Source: Laburnicola sp. R22_1 (Eukaryota > Ascomycota > Dothideomycetes > Pleosporales > Didymosphaeriaceae). Taken from it: 64,000 nt of DNA. A model generated the notes under the pieces. It did no database searches. It saw only the letters and a program-made list of their open reading frames with translations, and was not told where the DNA came from. The number at the start of each line of letters is the position of its first letter. The first letter of the stretch is position 1. The stretch spans positions 3,844,001 to 3,908,000 of the forward strand of contig JACONQ010000004.1 in NCBI GenBank assembly GCA_014281115.1, in the 5' to 3' direction. Positions 33,316 through 44,800 of the stretch are shown here, in pieces. A program made the translations under genes and the position numbers.

Positions 33316-35271
33316 GCATCTTTAGATTTCCGCATTGGGTAAAGTCTGCGACGGCTTTCTTGATCTATGACGATGCCACGCGAGCCACCCGGGACATTGA
33401 CGTGGAGGACGTGGGGATAAGTTTGGAGCTAGACTTCCGCGGGAGGTGGTGTTTGAAACAGACGTGTGGGTTGTCCCAATTCTGCACTTGCCACACGTTG
33501 TCTGGTTCGCGGCCGACTTGCAGGAGCTGATGCAAAGAGAGGGGTAACATGCTTCTCCCCAGGAACCCCGTAGCAAGTACAGTGCGGGTGCCCGACCCGA
33601 GGTATCTTTGATACTCGCACGGGTGTGTTGCCGTCCGACGGCTCGCTTGATACTGGTGAATCTTCAAACTTCAAAGCTTTGTCTACCGACTCTACCGTAA
33701 AGCGGAGACCTCGAGGGTCGGCAGGACACTGCACGTGCGCGACTCGCTTCCGGAATTCTGTTCGGGGAGGATCACGGTCTCCTAACCGATCTGCCGAAGA
33801 TCCTTGGAGGGACGCTGCTTTATCGGTATTGAATAAGCCTGGGTCAAGCGTTCGATCGGTCCCGTGACTCGTCCCTTTACAACAGCCTAGCACCCTTGCG
33901 AAACTTCATTAAAGCCTGCGTCGTTAGCATTTCTTGTCGCCTTCGCTGTTCCGCGCGCTGATTTCTTTTTTATACCCCCTTTCTTTGGCGTCTGATGAGG
34001 CTGCAGGTGCATCGGTTGGCTATCTGCGACGCAATTTGGTTCAAGCTCGGCGCAAGATGTACGGATCGTTGCAGCGCATTGCATCGCGCATCGCTCGGTA
34101 GCATTCCGTTTCGCTGGCTTATCAGTCCGCCTACCTGCAGCACCGATGACATCATGCGACGCCGGATAGTGAATATCTGACCGCCCTTTCCGCTTATGAG
34201 CTATATCTGTGCTCTCGCTATAGACCAATCCTCTCAGGCGGCAGAAAGTATTCTCAGTCTAAGTCGAAAGTGATGCGGGCGCCGAATAGGATTCCGTGGC
34301 GTTGATATTGGGCTGCAGGTATTTGCTGGCAGATGCAGCCGATGCGCAGGCGAAGCTGGGATCAGCTGGAATACTACCAGTTAGTCAAATGGATGATGAC
34401 AAGGAGACTGACGTATGTAGAGGACGGGAAAGAATGCCATCTGGGAGGGAGATGGGCTCACTTAGGGTAAAGCCGCTATGCTGTGAATATGATCGCAGAG
34501 ACGTCTGTATCGTGAGCTTTGCACGGAAGGCCAACATCCGACGGTAATGAGCGCACATCGGGAGGATTCACCGTGGACGCCTCGGTTAGAATTTGAACCG
34601 ATACCTGGTCGAAACGAGAGTGCTCAATGACCGTGTCTACACGGAGGTGAGTTTCTGGTTCCCGAGGCGATTAAGTTGTGGCACATGCTGGGTGGGACAT
34701 CGTATAGTGAATGTGATCATGTCAGATCGGCAAGGAGGTGCAAGCAACGTGAAATAATCTCCGATAGGTGCACAACATTTATTAGTGAGTGCATTATCTG
34801 TTGACTAGGCTGGCGAAGAGCTAATTGAAGAGAATCAAGGTATCGTAGGTATAGAAGTAGGAAGAACCGAGTAAGGACAGCCTTCTGATACCAATGCACC
34901 TTACTCCGAACTGGTGTCAACTCGAACTGACATCTATCCTTGCTCGGTCGCTGTCGGTTGGTCTACGGGTCAACCAGCATTTGCTTCCATTTGCACACTT
35001 TCACGTTGCATCCCGCCAAGGCGTATGCAACGTTACAAGTATCAATTATACCCTCGCTCTTGCCTTGGCTTGAAGTTCGCATCTTGCAGCACAGTTGCTC
35101 GATCCAATTCACGTATTGGCGTTCGGCATGGTGCTCCATGCGGAACTTGGCCGTCTCGGTCTGCCATGTGCAGAGATGCCAGTCCGTCATGTGCAGAGGC
35201 ATATCAACGGCAATTGGGAAGCACGGTCGTTGGCGGTTGTGATCCGGGTTGCCTTGGCCGGGAGACGACTC
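33316..35271. other. Interval with uncharacterised open frames, no supported gene
   Basis: About 2 kb. Two minus-strand frames (33429-33893, with segments RGLRFTVESVDKALKFED and HPHCTCYGVPGEK; and 33887-34228, with KKGGIKKKSARGTAKATR) have more natural composition than most chance frames and could be exons of a decayed or spliced gene. I found no start, splice pair or family to support a model. Confidence 0.3.
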
Positions 35272-36386
35272 TCAGTCATCCAGCTCCTTCCCGAAATCAA
35301 TCAATCGCAGCTTCCGCGCGTCTTTGGGATGGAACTGTGCGATATTCGCCCTCACGAGGAATCTCGAAGCAGCAGTGTCCTTCTCCAACTCATAGTAGGC
35401 CTTTCCCCCTCCTTGGCCTATTAATGTGGCGAATAGATTCTCGATAAGCTGGCGCATTTCTTGATCGGCTGCTTCAGCTTCGGTCAATGGCTCTTCGTCT
35501 TGCTCCATGGCCGTTTTGTTGCCCCAGATCTGGTCAATTCTGCGCTGTCGCGACTTCTCTGACGCAGGCCGTTTCGCAGATTTCGCCTTGCCTTTTTTCG
35601 TGAAGCCAGCTGCAAGGGTTTCGCTCTCTACGCTCAGCATATCACCCACGACGGGGCCGCCAAGCTCTTCGGCAGCAAGCATAGCAGAGAGGTAGTCGTT
35701 GATGAAGTCATTCAAGGCTTCTCCAAGGCGCTCTATCTCGCCGTCATATTCGTCCTTTTGGGTACGCTTAGCTGCAATCAACTCTTTGGCGAGCTGCGCA
35801 GGCGTCTTATGCGACCGGTCTTCGATTTGGGCATCTAACCTCACCCTCCGCTCGCGCTGAGCTTTTTCGATGAGTTTAGCGTCGTGCAAATTCCCTTCTT
35901 CACGCCTAAGGGAAGCTTCTGTCGATTTGATGTGCGCGTCTATGCTGGCAATTGCTTGCTTGGTGCTCTGGACATTCTGCTGTAGGATGCGTGCCGCGAG
36001 CAAAGCGGGCAATACCGAGCCTTTTGGTGGGAGGAATGTCGCAGTGGGAGTGAGCCTTGTATACGCCTCCTTCACGGCCAGCAACTGCTTGAGCTTCTCA
36101 CGTGGATCCGCGGATGCGTATGCAGCTTGCTCCGGGTCGACTTGGGACGATCGGCGGAGCTGCGAGAGTTCAGCAGGCGTCGTTGGTGTGTAGGTGGGAT
36201 CGTACTCACGTGCTCCAGAGCAGCTTGTTGTTCGTCGACGTGTGCCTGCAACTCTCTCACCGTCTGGTCCAGACGCGCCTCGGCGCCGGACGCGTCAAGT
36301 TCCATGGCATCACCGCGCAGCTCGCGGCTTTCCGCAATGGACTTCCGTATGCGCGCGATGGCTTCATCAGTCTGTGGGTGCGCCAT
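35272..36386 (-). CDS. Probable inner-kinetochore protein, CENP-K/Sim4-like
   Basis: Two exons (36210-36386 and 35272-36159; 50-bp intron gtgagt...cag, phase 0) give 354 aa. The protein is mostly long charged helices: IARIRKSIAESRELRGD and LDQTVRELQAHVDEQQAAL in exon 1, and LKQLLAVKEAYTRLTP, SVLPALLAARILQQNV, EIERLGEALNDFINDYLSAM and AAEELGGPVVGDML in exon 2. The order of these blocks matches my memory of fungal Cenp-K (S. pombe Sim4), part of the constitutive centromere-associated network. That assignment is by pattern recognition only. It is divergent from the KH gene across an 850-bp gap. Confidence 0.6.
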
Positions 36387-37240
36387 GCTGCGATGGGTGC
36401 AAAGGCGAGGCCGTAAGTTATTACCGTGAAGGGAAGTCGCGACCCGGTCAGCGCACAGCGTATATGTAGCCTCGAAAGCCCACTGTTTCTGTCTACCACA
36501 GGGCAATCCAAGCGACAGCATCCAGCAGGGAGAGAAAGAGAAACGGGGTACCCGTAGGTGACCTGGGAAAGCACGGTGCCACGATTGCGTGCAGCGCTTC
36601 GCAGACCTCGGGAACGAGGAGCGCACGTGACCGGGACACCGCCAAGCCGCTAGCCGATCTCCGCTTTCTCTCTGGCTCCCCAAAGGGCAGCGACGACTCA
36701 CGACTGCACCTTCTCTGCGCACCTCGTCCACCGTAGCTGCCCCGTCGCCCCTCCAGCGCTCCTTCCCCTCTCTTGTTGCTCTCACTGCGAAGCCGTGCGC
36801 TGACGCAAGCGTGTCCTCTACACCTGACACGCCGGCTGCTGCTGCTCCTCCGGAAGGTTTGACGAGCGAGCTTTCTTTGCTTGGGCCAATTTCTTCTCCT
36901 CGAGCTCGCCCCAAGTAACACACCCACTCTCTCCGACACCACGCTGCCCTACACAAGCTCCCGCGGCACCTCGCTCATCGAGACGCTGCTCCTCCGACCT
37001 CACCTGCCCGCTCAAAGCACGCTCCCAGCACACCCCAGCTTCCGACGCCCTGCCTTCCGCCCCCCGTACTGTCGCAGTCCCACCCCTCGCCAGCACCAGC
37101 ACCAGCCCGTTTTCTTTCACAGCCCCCGCTGTACGTACCGTGGCAAAGAATCGAATCAATTCTATCAAACCAGTTCCAGCTTCGCTTTTGAGCAGCCGTG
37201 AAGAACAGCCCCCTATAACTGGACTCTAAGAATAGCAAAG
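36387..37240. promoter_or_regulatory. Shared upstream region of two divergent genes
   Basis: About 850 bp between the CENP-K-like gene (minus) and the KH gene (plus). The KH side (36900-37240) is strongly pyrimidine-rich with few G, typical of the leader of highly expressed filamentous-fungal genes. A 5' leader intron is possible but not assignable. No binding site is called. Confidence 0.4.
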
Positions 37241-38842
37241 ATGTCTGCCTCACCAACCATCGCGACCTCGTCGACCAAGCGGCCCCTCGAGGAGCCCTCG
37301 TCGCCTGCAGGCCCCAACGACCAGCCAGATGCCAAGCGCCCTGCTCTGGACAAGATGGTCAACGAGCCGGCTGCCGAGGACATCAACACGGCGCAACCGG
37401 TCAAGGGCGAGGGCATCGCTGCTGAGGACAACAAGGGCGAGGATGGCCGATCCGACATAGCTGCCGAGAATGCCCCGGCCACCGAGAATGGCGTCAAGGA
37501 CGACTCTCTGACAGACACTGTTCTGCCAGATGCCCCTTCCATGATCCTCGATACCCAGCCCATCCAGTCCACCACCGGCGCCAATGGCCGCTCGGGTTCC
37601 CATAGCCAGCACACAGACGAGACTAACTGGTTGCATCTGCGCGCCTGCATTGGCACTAGTGAGGCCGCCACCATCATCGGTAAAGGGGGTGAGAACGTGA
37701 CTCAGATTCGACGCCTTTCCGGTGCGAAATGCACCGTGAGCGACTACTCGCGGGGCGCCGTGGAGCGTATCCTGACCGTTAGCGGTCAGGTGGATGCTGT
37801 ATCCAAGGTACGTTCCCTCGTCTTTACCAATTGCTGCAGCGAATTAACATATCGTAGGCATTTGGCCTCATTGTGCGTACCCTCAACCAAGAGGACCTTG
37901 AGACCCCTTCCACAGGCACTTCAAAGACATACCCCATGCGCTTGCTGATCCCTCACATCCTCATTGGCTCCATCATCGGCAAGGGTGGAGTTCGCATACG
38001 CGAGATCCAGGAAGCCTCCAATGCCAAGCTGAACGCTTCAGATACCATGCTTCCCAACTCCGGCGAACGCTCCCTCGTCGTACTTGGTGTTGCCGATGCG
38101 GTGCACATTGCCGTGTACTATGTGGCGCAGACGCTTGTGGAGCAACTGACAGAGCGTTTCGGTGGTCCAGGTGCGTCGCAGTATGCTACTCGCAGTGGAA
38201 CCGCAGCGAATGTTGTGCCTGGTGGCATGTCTGTTCAGCCCTACGTGCCTCAGCCTGCCGGTGGCCAGTACAACTACCCCGACAACTACCGTCGACAAGC
38301 CAACCCAGCGCAGCGCACGCCAGTGCATGGCCAGCACCCCCAGCAGTTTATGCATGGGCAGCCTCCGCAACAACCTTACGGTCAGCCCAACATGCCGTAC
38401 GGTGCTGGTTCTCCTGCGCGTGCTCACTATGGCGCTCCAACACCGCAACCTGGCCCATATGGTGGCCACCACGCCGCTGCTCCGGTTGCACATGGCGCAG
38501 CGCCAAACCAACAACCCGTTCAACTGCCTGGCCAGGTGAGTCGCCCCAGACACAGAAATCCATAAATACATACTAACTTTGTTTCAGCCTCTCACACAGC
38601 AGATCTACATACCCAATGATATGGTCGGCGCCATCATCGGCAAAGGTGGAGCTAAGATCAACGAGATCAGGCAATTGAGTGGCAGTGTGATCAAGATCAA
38701 CGAACCCTCAGATAACAGCAACGAACGTCTTGTCACGATCACTGGCACGCAGGAATGCAACCAGATGGCACTGTACATGCTGTATTCACGGCTGGGTGAG
38801 ATGCCTGGACAGCACAAGGGGGATTTTCGAATGCTGACTTGA
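37241..38842 (+). CDS. Three-KH-domain RNA-binding protein (HEK2/Rnc1/PCBP-like)
   Basis: Three exons (37241-37807, 37858-38535, 38588-38842; introns of 50 and 52 bp) give 499 aa. An acidic low-complexity N-terminus of about 125 residues is followed by KH1 (IIGKGGENVTQIRRLSG, near residue 145), KH2 (SIIGKGGVRIREIQEAS, near residue 228), a long Gln/Pro/Gly/Tyr-rich linker (HPQQFMHGQPPQQPYGQP) and KH3 (AIIGKGGAKINEIRQLSG, exon 3). All three keep the GxxG loop. This layout matches yeast HEK2/KHD1 and PBP2 and fission-yeast Rnc1, which bind mRNAs and control stability, localisation and translation. The exon breaks fall between domains. Likely cytoplasmic/nuclear mRNP protein. No lesion seen. Confidence 0.9.
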
Positions 38843-39701
38843 AGCAGAATCGGAGAAGCATCGGATCTGAGCGTCACGAGAGACACCTGGCCTCGCGTTG
38901 CCCGCTCAACTACCTTCGGTGGCTTATTAGGTGCGATGGTCGATCGAGTTTGTTTGTTTCTTATCTCGATTCGCAAATGAATCGGATAGCAAGGCGTATA
39001 CGGTTTCAGGCTCGGCTCATCGAGTTGTAGCCTACGGACATGTTTCTTCATCTCGCGGCGGTTTGGCAAGTATTACAAAATAAACGGTCTGGATGCTCAG
39101 AGATCTTCTAGGGTCTCACAGAATCGGTGGTGGGGGACAAGAGGAACATTCCACCTCCAATGGCCCCGGGGAGCAGCACTGCCCGTGACTGCCTGCCTGC
39201 GACTCTTCACATCGGTAATATGGTTTAAAACTTTCGTTTCTATTCAAATGACAAATTTCAAAATCTTCAGACTTTCTTTAGTGCTTCTGCACTTGGTTGC
39301 GCTGTGATTAGTTGCGTTTGGTGCTGTGTTGGCGTGTTTTCCACTTCCGGAACTTGGTTTGCTAGGGCGTCCGCTGGCTATCCTTTTGTCTGATGACCTT
39401 GCAGCTGCGCGCGTCGGTCGCATTAGAAAAGCTATTCTGAGGCGGTAAAGGCTTTAGGTTCGATATATTCGGCGATGCATTCCTCAGGTGCTCTTGGGCT
39501 GAAAGACCTTCCGCACGCGGACGAGTATATGAGGGTGCAAATGCAGAGGGAGAGCCTGCGAACCATCACATCACGATTCACGTCCATCTGGGTATTTGCT
39601 CTTTCGGGTCTGCTGCTCGCCACGCGTGTTTTGCATCCTGCCTCCTGTTCGTTCGAAAGTTGAGGTCGTGAGTCGAGTTGGTTGCAGGCTACTTCCACGA
39701 T
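38843..39701. other. 3' flank of the KH gene and gene-free interval
   Basis: About 860 bp containing the KH gene's untranslated 3' region and the upstream region of the BTB gene. Nothing else recognised. Confidence 0.4.
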
Positions 39702-40753
39702 ATGACGCGCATTCCGACGACGTTGCCACCGCCTTATACGGTGATCGGCTCGCATACTGGGTCTTTGAGGTGAGCTAGCTAGCACGCAAGGGATGCTCCG
39801 AGGGCTCTCAACAGCTAACCAAAAGCCTTACCAGAACCAACGCCGACTCCTTCACAACAACCTCGGAGCTCCTCGTAGGCCCCAAACCCACGCGCTTCCT
39901 CCTCCACACCAGCCTCCTCACCCAACAATCCCCCTACTTCCGCGCTGCCCTCACCGGCTCCTTCCTCGAATCCACCGACCAAACCATCCGCCTCCCCGAC
40001 ATATCCGTCGACTCCTTCGAGCTCCTCGTCACCTGGCTCTACACGGGCACCATCACGCCCGCGCCCTTCAAAGACGGCAAACCCGCCTACTACACCCTCC
40101 TGCACCTGTACATCCTCGCCGACCGACTCTGCTTCGAGGGCTTACGCAACCACATCGTCGACGTGATGGCCGATCTCGCCGACAGCACAAACAGCGTGCT
40201 CACGCCGAGCGACACGCGCATCTTGTACGAGCAGATTGCGGCGGGGGCGAAAGTGCGCGAGCTGGCGCTCGATCTGTTTGCGTTCAAGAAGACGGATAAG
40301 TTGCTGGGGACGCATGCGGATCGGTGGCATGCGGGGTTTTTGCGCGATCTTTGCGTCAGGCTGAAGAGGCCGTGTGGGCAGGCGATGGTGAGGCATCGGC
40401 TGAGGACGTGGTTGCCTATGGGGTGGCATGCGACGAGGGCGTGTGAGGGGTGTAGGGTCGTGTTGCCGCCGCGGGTGGGGGCCGTGGGGTGCGATGAGTG
40501 TTGTTGTGCTTGGTGTGTGAGGTGCTATGAAGGTGGGGTTGGGATGGCGAGTTGGGAGGATGGGAGGGGTGGGGTTGGTGTTGGGGAGGGGGAGGGGGAA
40601 GCAGAGGGGCAAGGAGGGGGAAAGGGAGGAGGAAGACGTATGGGGCGAGGAAGTGGGAGAGTTGTAAGCCGTGGAGGGGGAGTCGGTGTGTGGTTTATCA
40701 TGAGCATAGGGAGACGGATTCGTGTGGGGATGTGTTCATGGGGAGGTAGGTGA
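39702..40753 (+). CDS. BTB/POZ-domain protein
   Basis: Two exons (39702-39769 and 39826-40753) separated by a 56-bp intron with donor gtgagc, branch gctaac and acceptor aaaag give 331 aa. The BTB fold is seen as LLVGPKPTRFLLHTSLLTQQ, SPYFRAALTGSFLESTD, IRLPDISVDSFELLVTWLYT and LLHLYILADRLCFEGLRN. A Cys-rich segment follows (CEGCRVVLPP, CDECCCAWCVRC) that could bind a metal, then a Gly/Glu/Arg-rich tail of about 70 residues with repetitive GGG codons that may not be real protein. Fungal BTB proteins of this type are mostly uncharacterised; the fold mediates dimerisation or cullin-3 binding. Third positions are mostly C in the first half and G in the second, a sharp composition switch. Confidence 0.75.
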
Positions 40754-41052
40754 TGTCGTGAGGGTTGGTGAAGTTGGACGTTTTTTGGGGGGAGAGTGTC
40801 TCGGAAGCTGAACCATTTGGCTACGCACCTACCTATACTCATCGCGTTTTCTTTGTATGTATACGGACGTCATCATCTTTTCTAGGGTTCTTTTCTCATT
40901 GTAGTCAGTCCGTCATCGCAATGCTCCGCGCAATCTAGGACACGCTATAATCAAGACATTTCATTTGCGGCAAGTCCCTCCACCAACGCAAGCAGACTAT
41001 TGTACAGAATCTTCAGTCCATATGGCACTGGAGTAGGAAAATTGTATCAGCT
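40754..41052. other. Gene-free interval
   Basis: About 300 bp between the convergent BTB gene and metalloprotease pseudogene. Nothing recognised. Confidence 0.4.
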
Positions 41053-42196
41053 TCACGAGCCTGCATTCCAGCAATTGAACTTTGCTGCTTCGCCCGAAGC
41101 ATTCACCCTTGCCTGCCACCAACAGTGCATTTTATCCGCCTGGTTCTGCGTGAAGGAGTTCCTGCAGCGAAGCGGGTTGGTATAGGACATGTGGTTAGTA
41201 ACAGGATCGTAGCCCTGAAAGCGGCACACTGTCAGCGGGTATTCTGTATCTCCACCTTCCGAGCATAGGTGGTATGCGGATCGTGCAGTCTCTCATTAGA
41301 TTCGACTTACCTCCTGGTCAGGGCACGTATCAGCCGTCTGGTTGCACCCGACACCACCTATGTTGAGATGTGTCCGGCGTATCTCGAACCAGATCCCCAG
41401 CCTTTTCGTTGCTGCAATCGTCCGTGTCTCTTTGGAAAGTGTGTTCCAGACCCAACCAGTGACCCAGTTCGTGGATGAGAATCTCCTCCCTCTCGCTTTC
41501 CGCGGGTGCATCTGGCGCGACATAATCCCACCTGATGCGCGTGCCGCCGTTGATTTTATAGTTGTCGGGAGGAGTAGCCCATGGAAGGGTGGAGCTCTGC
41601 AAGATGCGTGAATTCTCGCTCGCACGATTGTCACTAGGAATGAATGCTTTTCTGTGGCACTTACTGCAATGTACACGTCCTGGATCTCCTTTACAATGTA
41701 GACATTGCTAGTCTTGTAATCGCCCTTGCGATACTTTTTGCCTATTTTGATCGTGGTCTCGCCCTTTTTGACGATGGCTACGTCTGGATCAGGTTCGGGA
41801 CGGAGTATGTTGATGAGGTTGAAATGGATGCTTAAGCCCCAGAATGCAGCGTTGACAGCATCGATCTGCTTGCGAATGGTCTCATCCTGTTCATGCAGTT
41901 TAGAGCGTTCTCTCTTGGTGATGCTGCGCTTGGCATACCGAGACTAGAAGGCCGTCTTCCGTCGAGTTGCGGAGGACGGTGACGTACATGTCGATCTCGG
42001 CAACGGCGCCAGCGGTCAGCGTTGTAGCTACCATGGGATCGGCAGCTGCCATCTGCTCTGAAAGCCGAATGTACTGTTTGCTCGGTTGCTGACAACCTTC
42101 TCTAGTGCCTGGGTAGCGACGTTGGTATTCTTCGCTCGGATGGCATAGGACGGTCGAGGTGCTCATGAGCAGACCTAAGAGTTTGAGGCACCTCAT
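41053..42196 (-). pseudogene. M43-family metalloprotease, frameshifted
   Basis: ATG 42194-42196 opens a signal-like N-terminus (MRCLKLLGLLMSTSTVL). Two phase-0 introns are clear (41597-41664 gtaagt...cag; 41215-41310 gtaagt...cag). The catalytic exon has the full zinc motif HELGHWLGLEH and the family's NVYIVKEIQDVYIA and DTPDTS blocks. The last exon supplies the Met-turn region (VTNHMSYT) and a Cys-rich end (FNCWNAGS, TGA at 41053-41055). Two frame breaks remain: near 41938-41950, where a dinucleotide seems lost from a TCTCTC-like run, and near 41355-41372. The intact relative at 6.0-7.0 kb lacks introns, so this is a divergent paralogue and not a recent copy. Confidence 0.7.
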
Positions 42197-43361
42197 GGCG
42201 AGCGTTGCGTTTCGCAGTAGAAAAGCGGCAGTAGAGAAACGGCCTGGGGGTGAACGGCACGGAGCGGCAAGATGAAGGAAGGAAGTGACAGATTGTGCCA
42301 ACGAAGAGAGTGTGCGCCGTTTTATATCATTAGAGCGTTTTCCCGCCATAACACTTGGATTATCCTCTTGTAGCCTATCAGTGGCAGCCTGTACAGTTTA
42401 GGAAGTCACGTTCAGCAAGTTGATGGCTATATCCCGCACTGTCTTCAGGTACGGCAGTGCGACCGAAGCACGTCTACTTGCAAAACGCTCTCGACGTCGG
42501 GGCCAGATTAGCCTCATGACCTCGCTCAGAAACCTCCAAGTCGCCGAAATTGCCACTGCAACTTTGTGTTCGCGTCAGTGCGTGCAAGCTCCAATTATAA
42601 CTTGAGGAGGCAGAGCACGTCCATACTTTGCCTCAGGTTGCAGCCCAAGCTTTGGAGCGGGAACGTTGACATGGCCTGTCACACTGCCGGGTTAAAGTTA
42701 GTAATACCAGAGGCCATAGCTTTATTGTTGGAGAAGGCTGACCGTGATTGCTCTGTGGGCCGAATCATAATTCTCTACAATCCATAGACTGGTTGTGTCC
42801 TCCTGAAAGTTCTCGTATACCTATTGTAGCATTACTACCCATTTCCATTGGCATTGTGATCGGAATCATGGCAGCCACTCCAACCCTGAGCTTACGACTC
42901 GACTCAAGTGACTCTCCGTTCCATTGTTCCGACCTACTGGCCAGACCTCACGCATACGCACCGCCTGCGCCGCCGGGCGTAAGACGTTGCGACCAACAGG
43001 TTAGTTGGGCGCAAACTTGTTTGCGCAATCAGCCTCCCCGTCGTTGATGGAGCTGCTGACCAGGTCCGAGTCCTATCACACACGCAAATTAGCTCCAACA
43101 CATTCGATACAGGCCCAAGCTGACAATGTGCCACGCTCTCCAACGAACGTTCCATTTACTTCTTGGGTTGGGCATGAGTCTCTGGGCTTGCGAGTGGAGG
43201 GCGTGATGTGATAGATGATGTTGCACATGGGAAGATTACGTTCTCCTTCAAAAGTTATATGTCCTGTGGGTTCTTTCCGTGGTCTATTAACTGTTGACGT
43301 CTTGCTACCTATGACTAGTAAATGTGTAGAGTCGGTATCAACGACTAGCCTGTTCAGTCTA
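42197..43361. other. Gene-free interval
   Basis: About 1.15 kb between the metalloprotease pseudogene and the Tc1/mariner-like element. Only short chance frames. Confidence 0.4.
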
Positions 43362-43498
43362 TTGTCGTTTCGTAAATTCCCGCTCACCATGTGACCTGCC
43401 CCACATGTTAGTAATCGATTCTCGTACGTCATTTGAAACACGGATTTACCAGCCAAATATCAACCTTTTGATGCATTTGAAGAATCTGTGAGTACTTC

Positions 43499-44479
43499 AT
43501 GGGGTCGCTGAACAAAGCTAGGTTGCCGCCGACGGTGTTGCAGGCCGTGATTGATCGTCTTGAGGACGACGTCAGCGTTACAAAAATCTGGAGAGACACC
43601 AAAGTAGCCTACTCGACGATTAGGAGGATTCGACTCAGCCTGGAGTACTGGGGGCAGCCTTACCCGCCAGCCTGCGTACGGCGGGGGCGGCCGCCGTTGC
43701 TACTGCAGTACTATCGCGAGAAGCTTAAAGAGTTGCTGCAAGGCCGGCTAAATACCTACCTGGATGAAATGCAGGCTTTCTTATATGACGATTACAACGT
43801 AAAAGCCTCACAAACAACCATCTGGGAGACCCTCGCCAGCATGAGGTGGAGTCGAAAAGCGGCAACCAAAGTGGCAGCTGAGCGTAACGCAGTCCTCCGT
43901 CGAGCGTTTCGAGCTCGCTGCCAGCTGGCGTATAAGGCGGAGCAGGTGATAGTACTTGACGAGAGCGCTTGCAACGAGCGTACGGGCGATCGCAAGTATG
44001 CCTGGTCGGAGGTGAACACGCCAGTTCAAGTATCGTACTCAGCGCAGAGGTCGGAGAGGTGGAGCTTGCTGCCAGCCATGGACGTAAATGGGTATTTCGA
44101 TCACCTCATCTATCAGGGAGCAATCACAGCGGAGCTGATAGAGGAGTTTGTGGCCAGCAAAGTGCTGCCGTATTGCACGCCGTACCCGGGGCCACGCTCG
44201 GTGATTGTGATGGACAACGCTTCTATTCATCGATCAGCCAGAATTCAACAGCTTTGTTTGGACGCTGGAGTAGTACTCGAGTACCTGCCGCCGTACTCAC
44301 CTAACATGAATCCAATCAAGCAGAGCTTCAAGGCGTTGAAGTCATGGATGAAAAAGAACTTCCAGCGGGCGCCTATCTTTCAGGATTTCTCGTATTTTTT
44401 GGAGTTGGGCGTGCAGGAGGTTTGCTACAACGACGTACGGGCGAGAAAGTACTTCAGCTACTCAGGCTGGCAGGTGTGA
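43499..44479 (+). CDS. Tc1/mariner (DDE_3-type) transposase with altered catalytic residue
   Basis: A 326-aa uninterrupted frame. The N-terminus has a helix-turn-helix (DVSVTKIWRDTKVAYSTIRR) followed by a second one (KASQTTIWETLASMRWSRK). The catalytic core shows VIVLDESACNERTG (first Asp), VIVMDNASIHRS (second Asp) and YLPPYSPNMNPIKQSFK. In Tc1/mariner proteins the third acidic residue is normally the E or D of NPIE/NPID; here it is Lys. The AAG codon could derive from GAG by one G-to-A change. The enzyme is therefore probably inactive although its frame is open. It is the left ORF of the two-ORF element. Confidence 0.85.
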   Translation: MGSLNKARLPPTVLQAVIDRLEDDVSVTKIWRDTKVAYSTIRRIRLSLEYWGQPYPPACVRRGRPPLLLQYYREKLKELLQGRLNTYLDEMQAFLYDDYNVKASQTTIWETLASMRWSRKAATKVAAERNAVLRRAFRARCQLAYKAEQVIVLDESACNERTGDRKYAWSEVNTPVQVSYSAQRSERWSLLPAMDVNGYFDHLIYQGAITAELIEEFVASKVLPYCTPYPGPRSVIVMDNASIHRSARIQQLCLDAGVVLEYLPPYSPNMNPIKQSFKALKSWMKKNFQRAPIFQDFSYFLELGVQEVCYNDVRARKYFSYSGWQV

Positions 44480-44800
44480 GGTGTACAGGAGATGGAGAGC
44501 TTGAGCAATTGACGCGTTGTTGTCAAGTATAAACATTGCCAAGTATCACGATAGTGGCCCGTGCGGACTTAGTGTTTACCGGCGTCAAGTTGTTTACATC
44601 GCAGTTCTACATGATTCTGTCAATAAGTTAATTCAATATACGTATATTTGGGCAATAACTTCCTCAAAATTGACTTTTACAGGCCAAAATCAGCAAAATA
44701 AAGAACGTAAATCCCTCAACAAAAGGGAGCGTAAAGTACAAGCAACTACAAAATTAACATCAGCGACCTGGCCTTAAGCTTCAGCAACTTCTCACATTTA

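Noticed and set aside
34580..34645. Possible tRNA on the minus strand (a GGTTCAAATTC-like stretch)
   Set aside because: The flanking bases do not form a T-arm stem, and no acceptor or anticodon stem was found.
36072..36956. A 294-codon minus-strand open frame upstream of the CENP-K-like gene
   Set aside because: It reads through the real intron of that gene and into a low-complexity leader; the spliced model with the later ATG is better.
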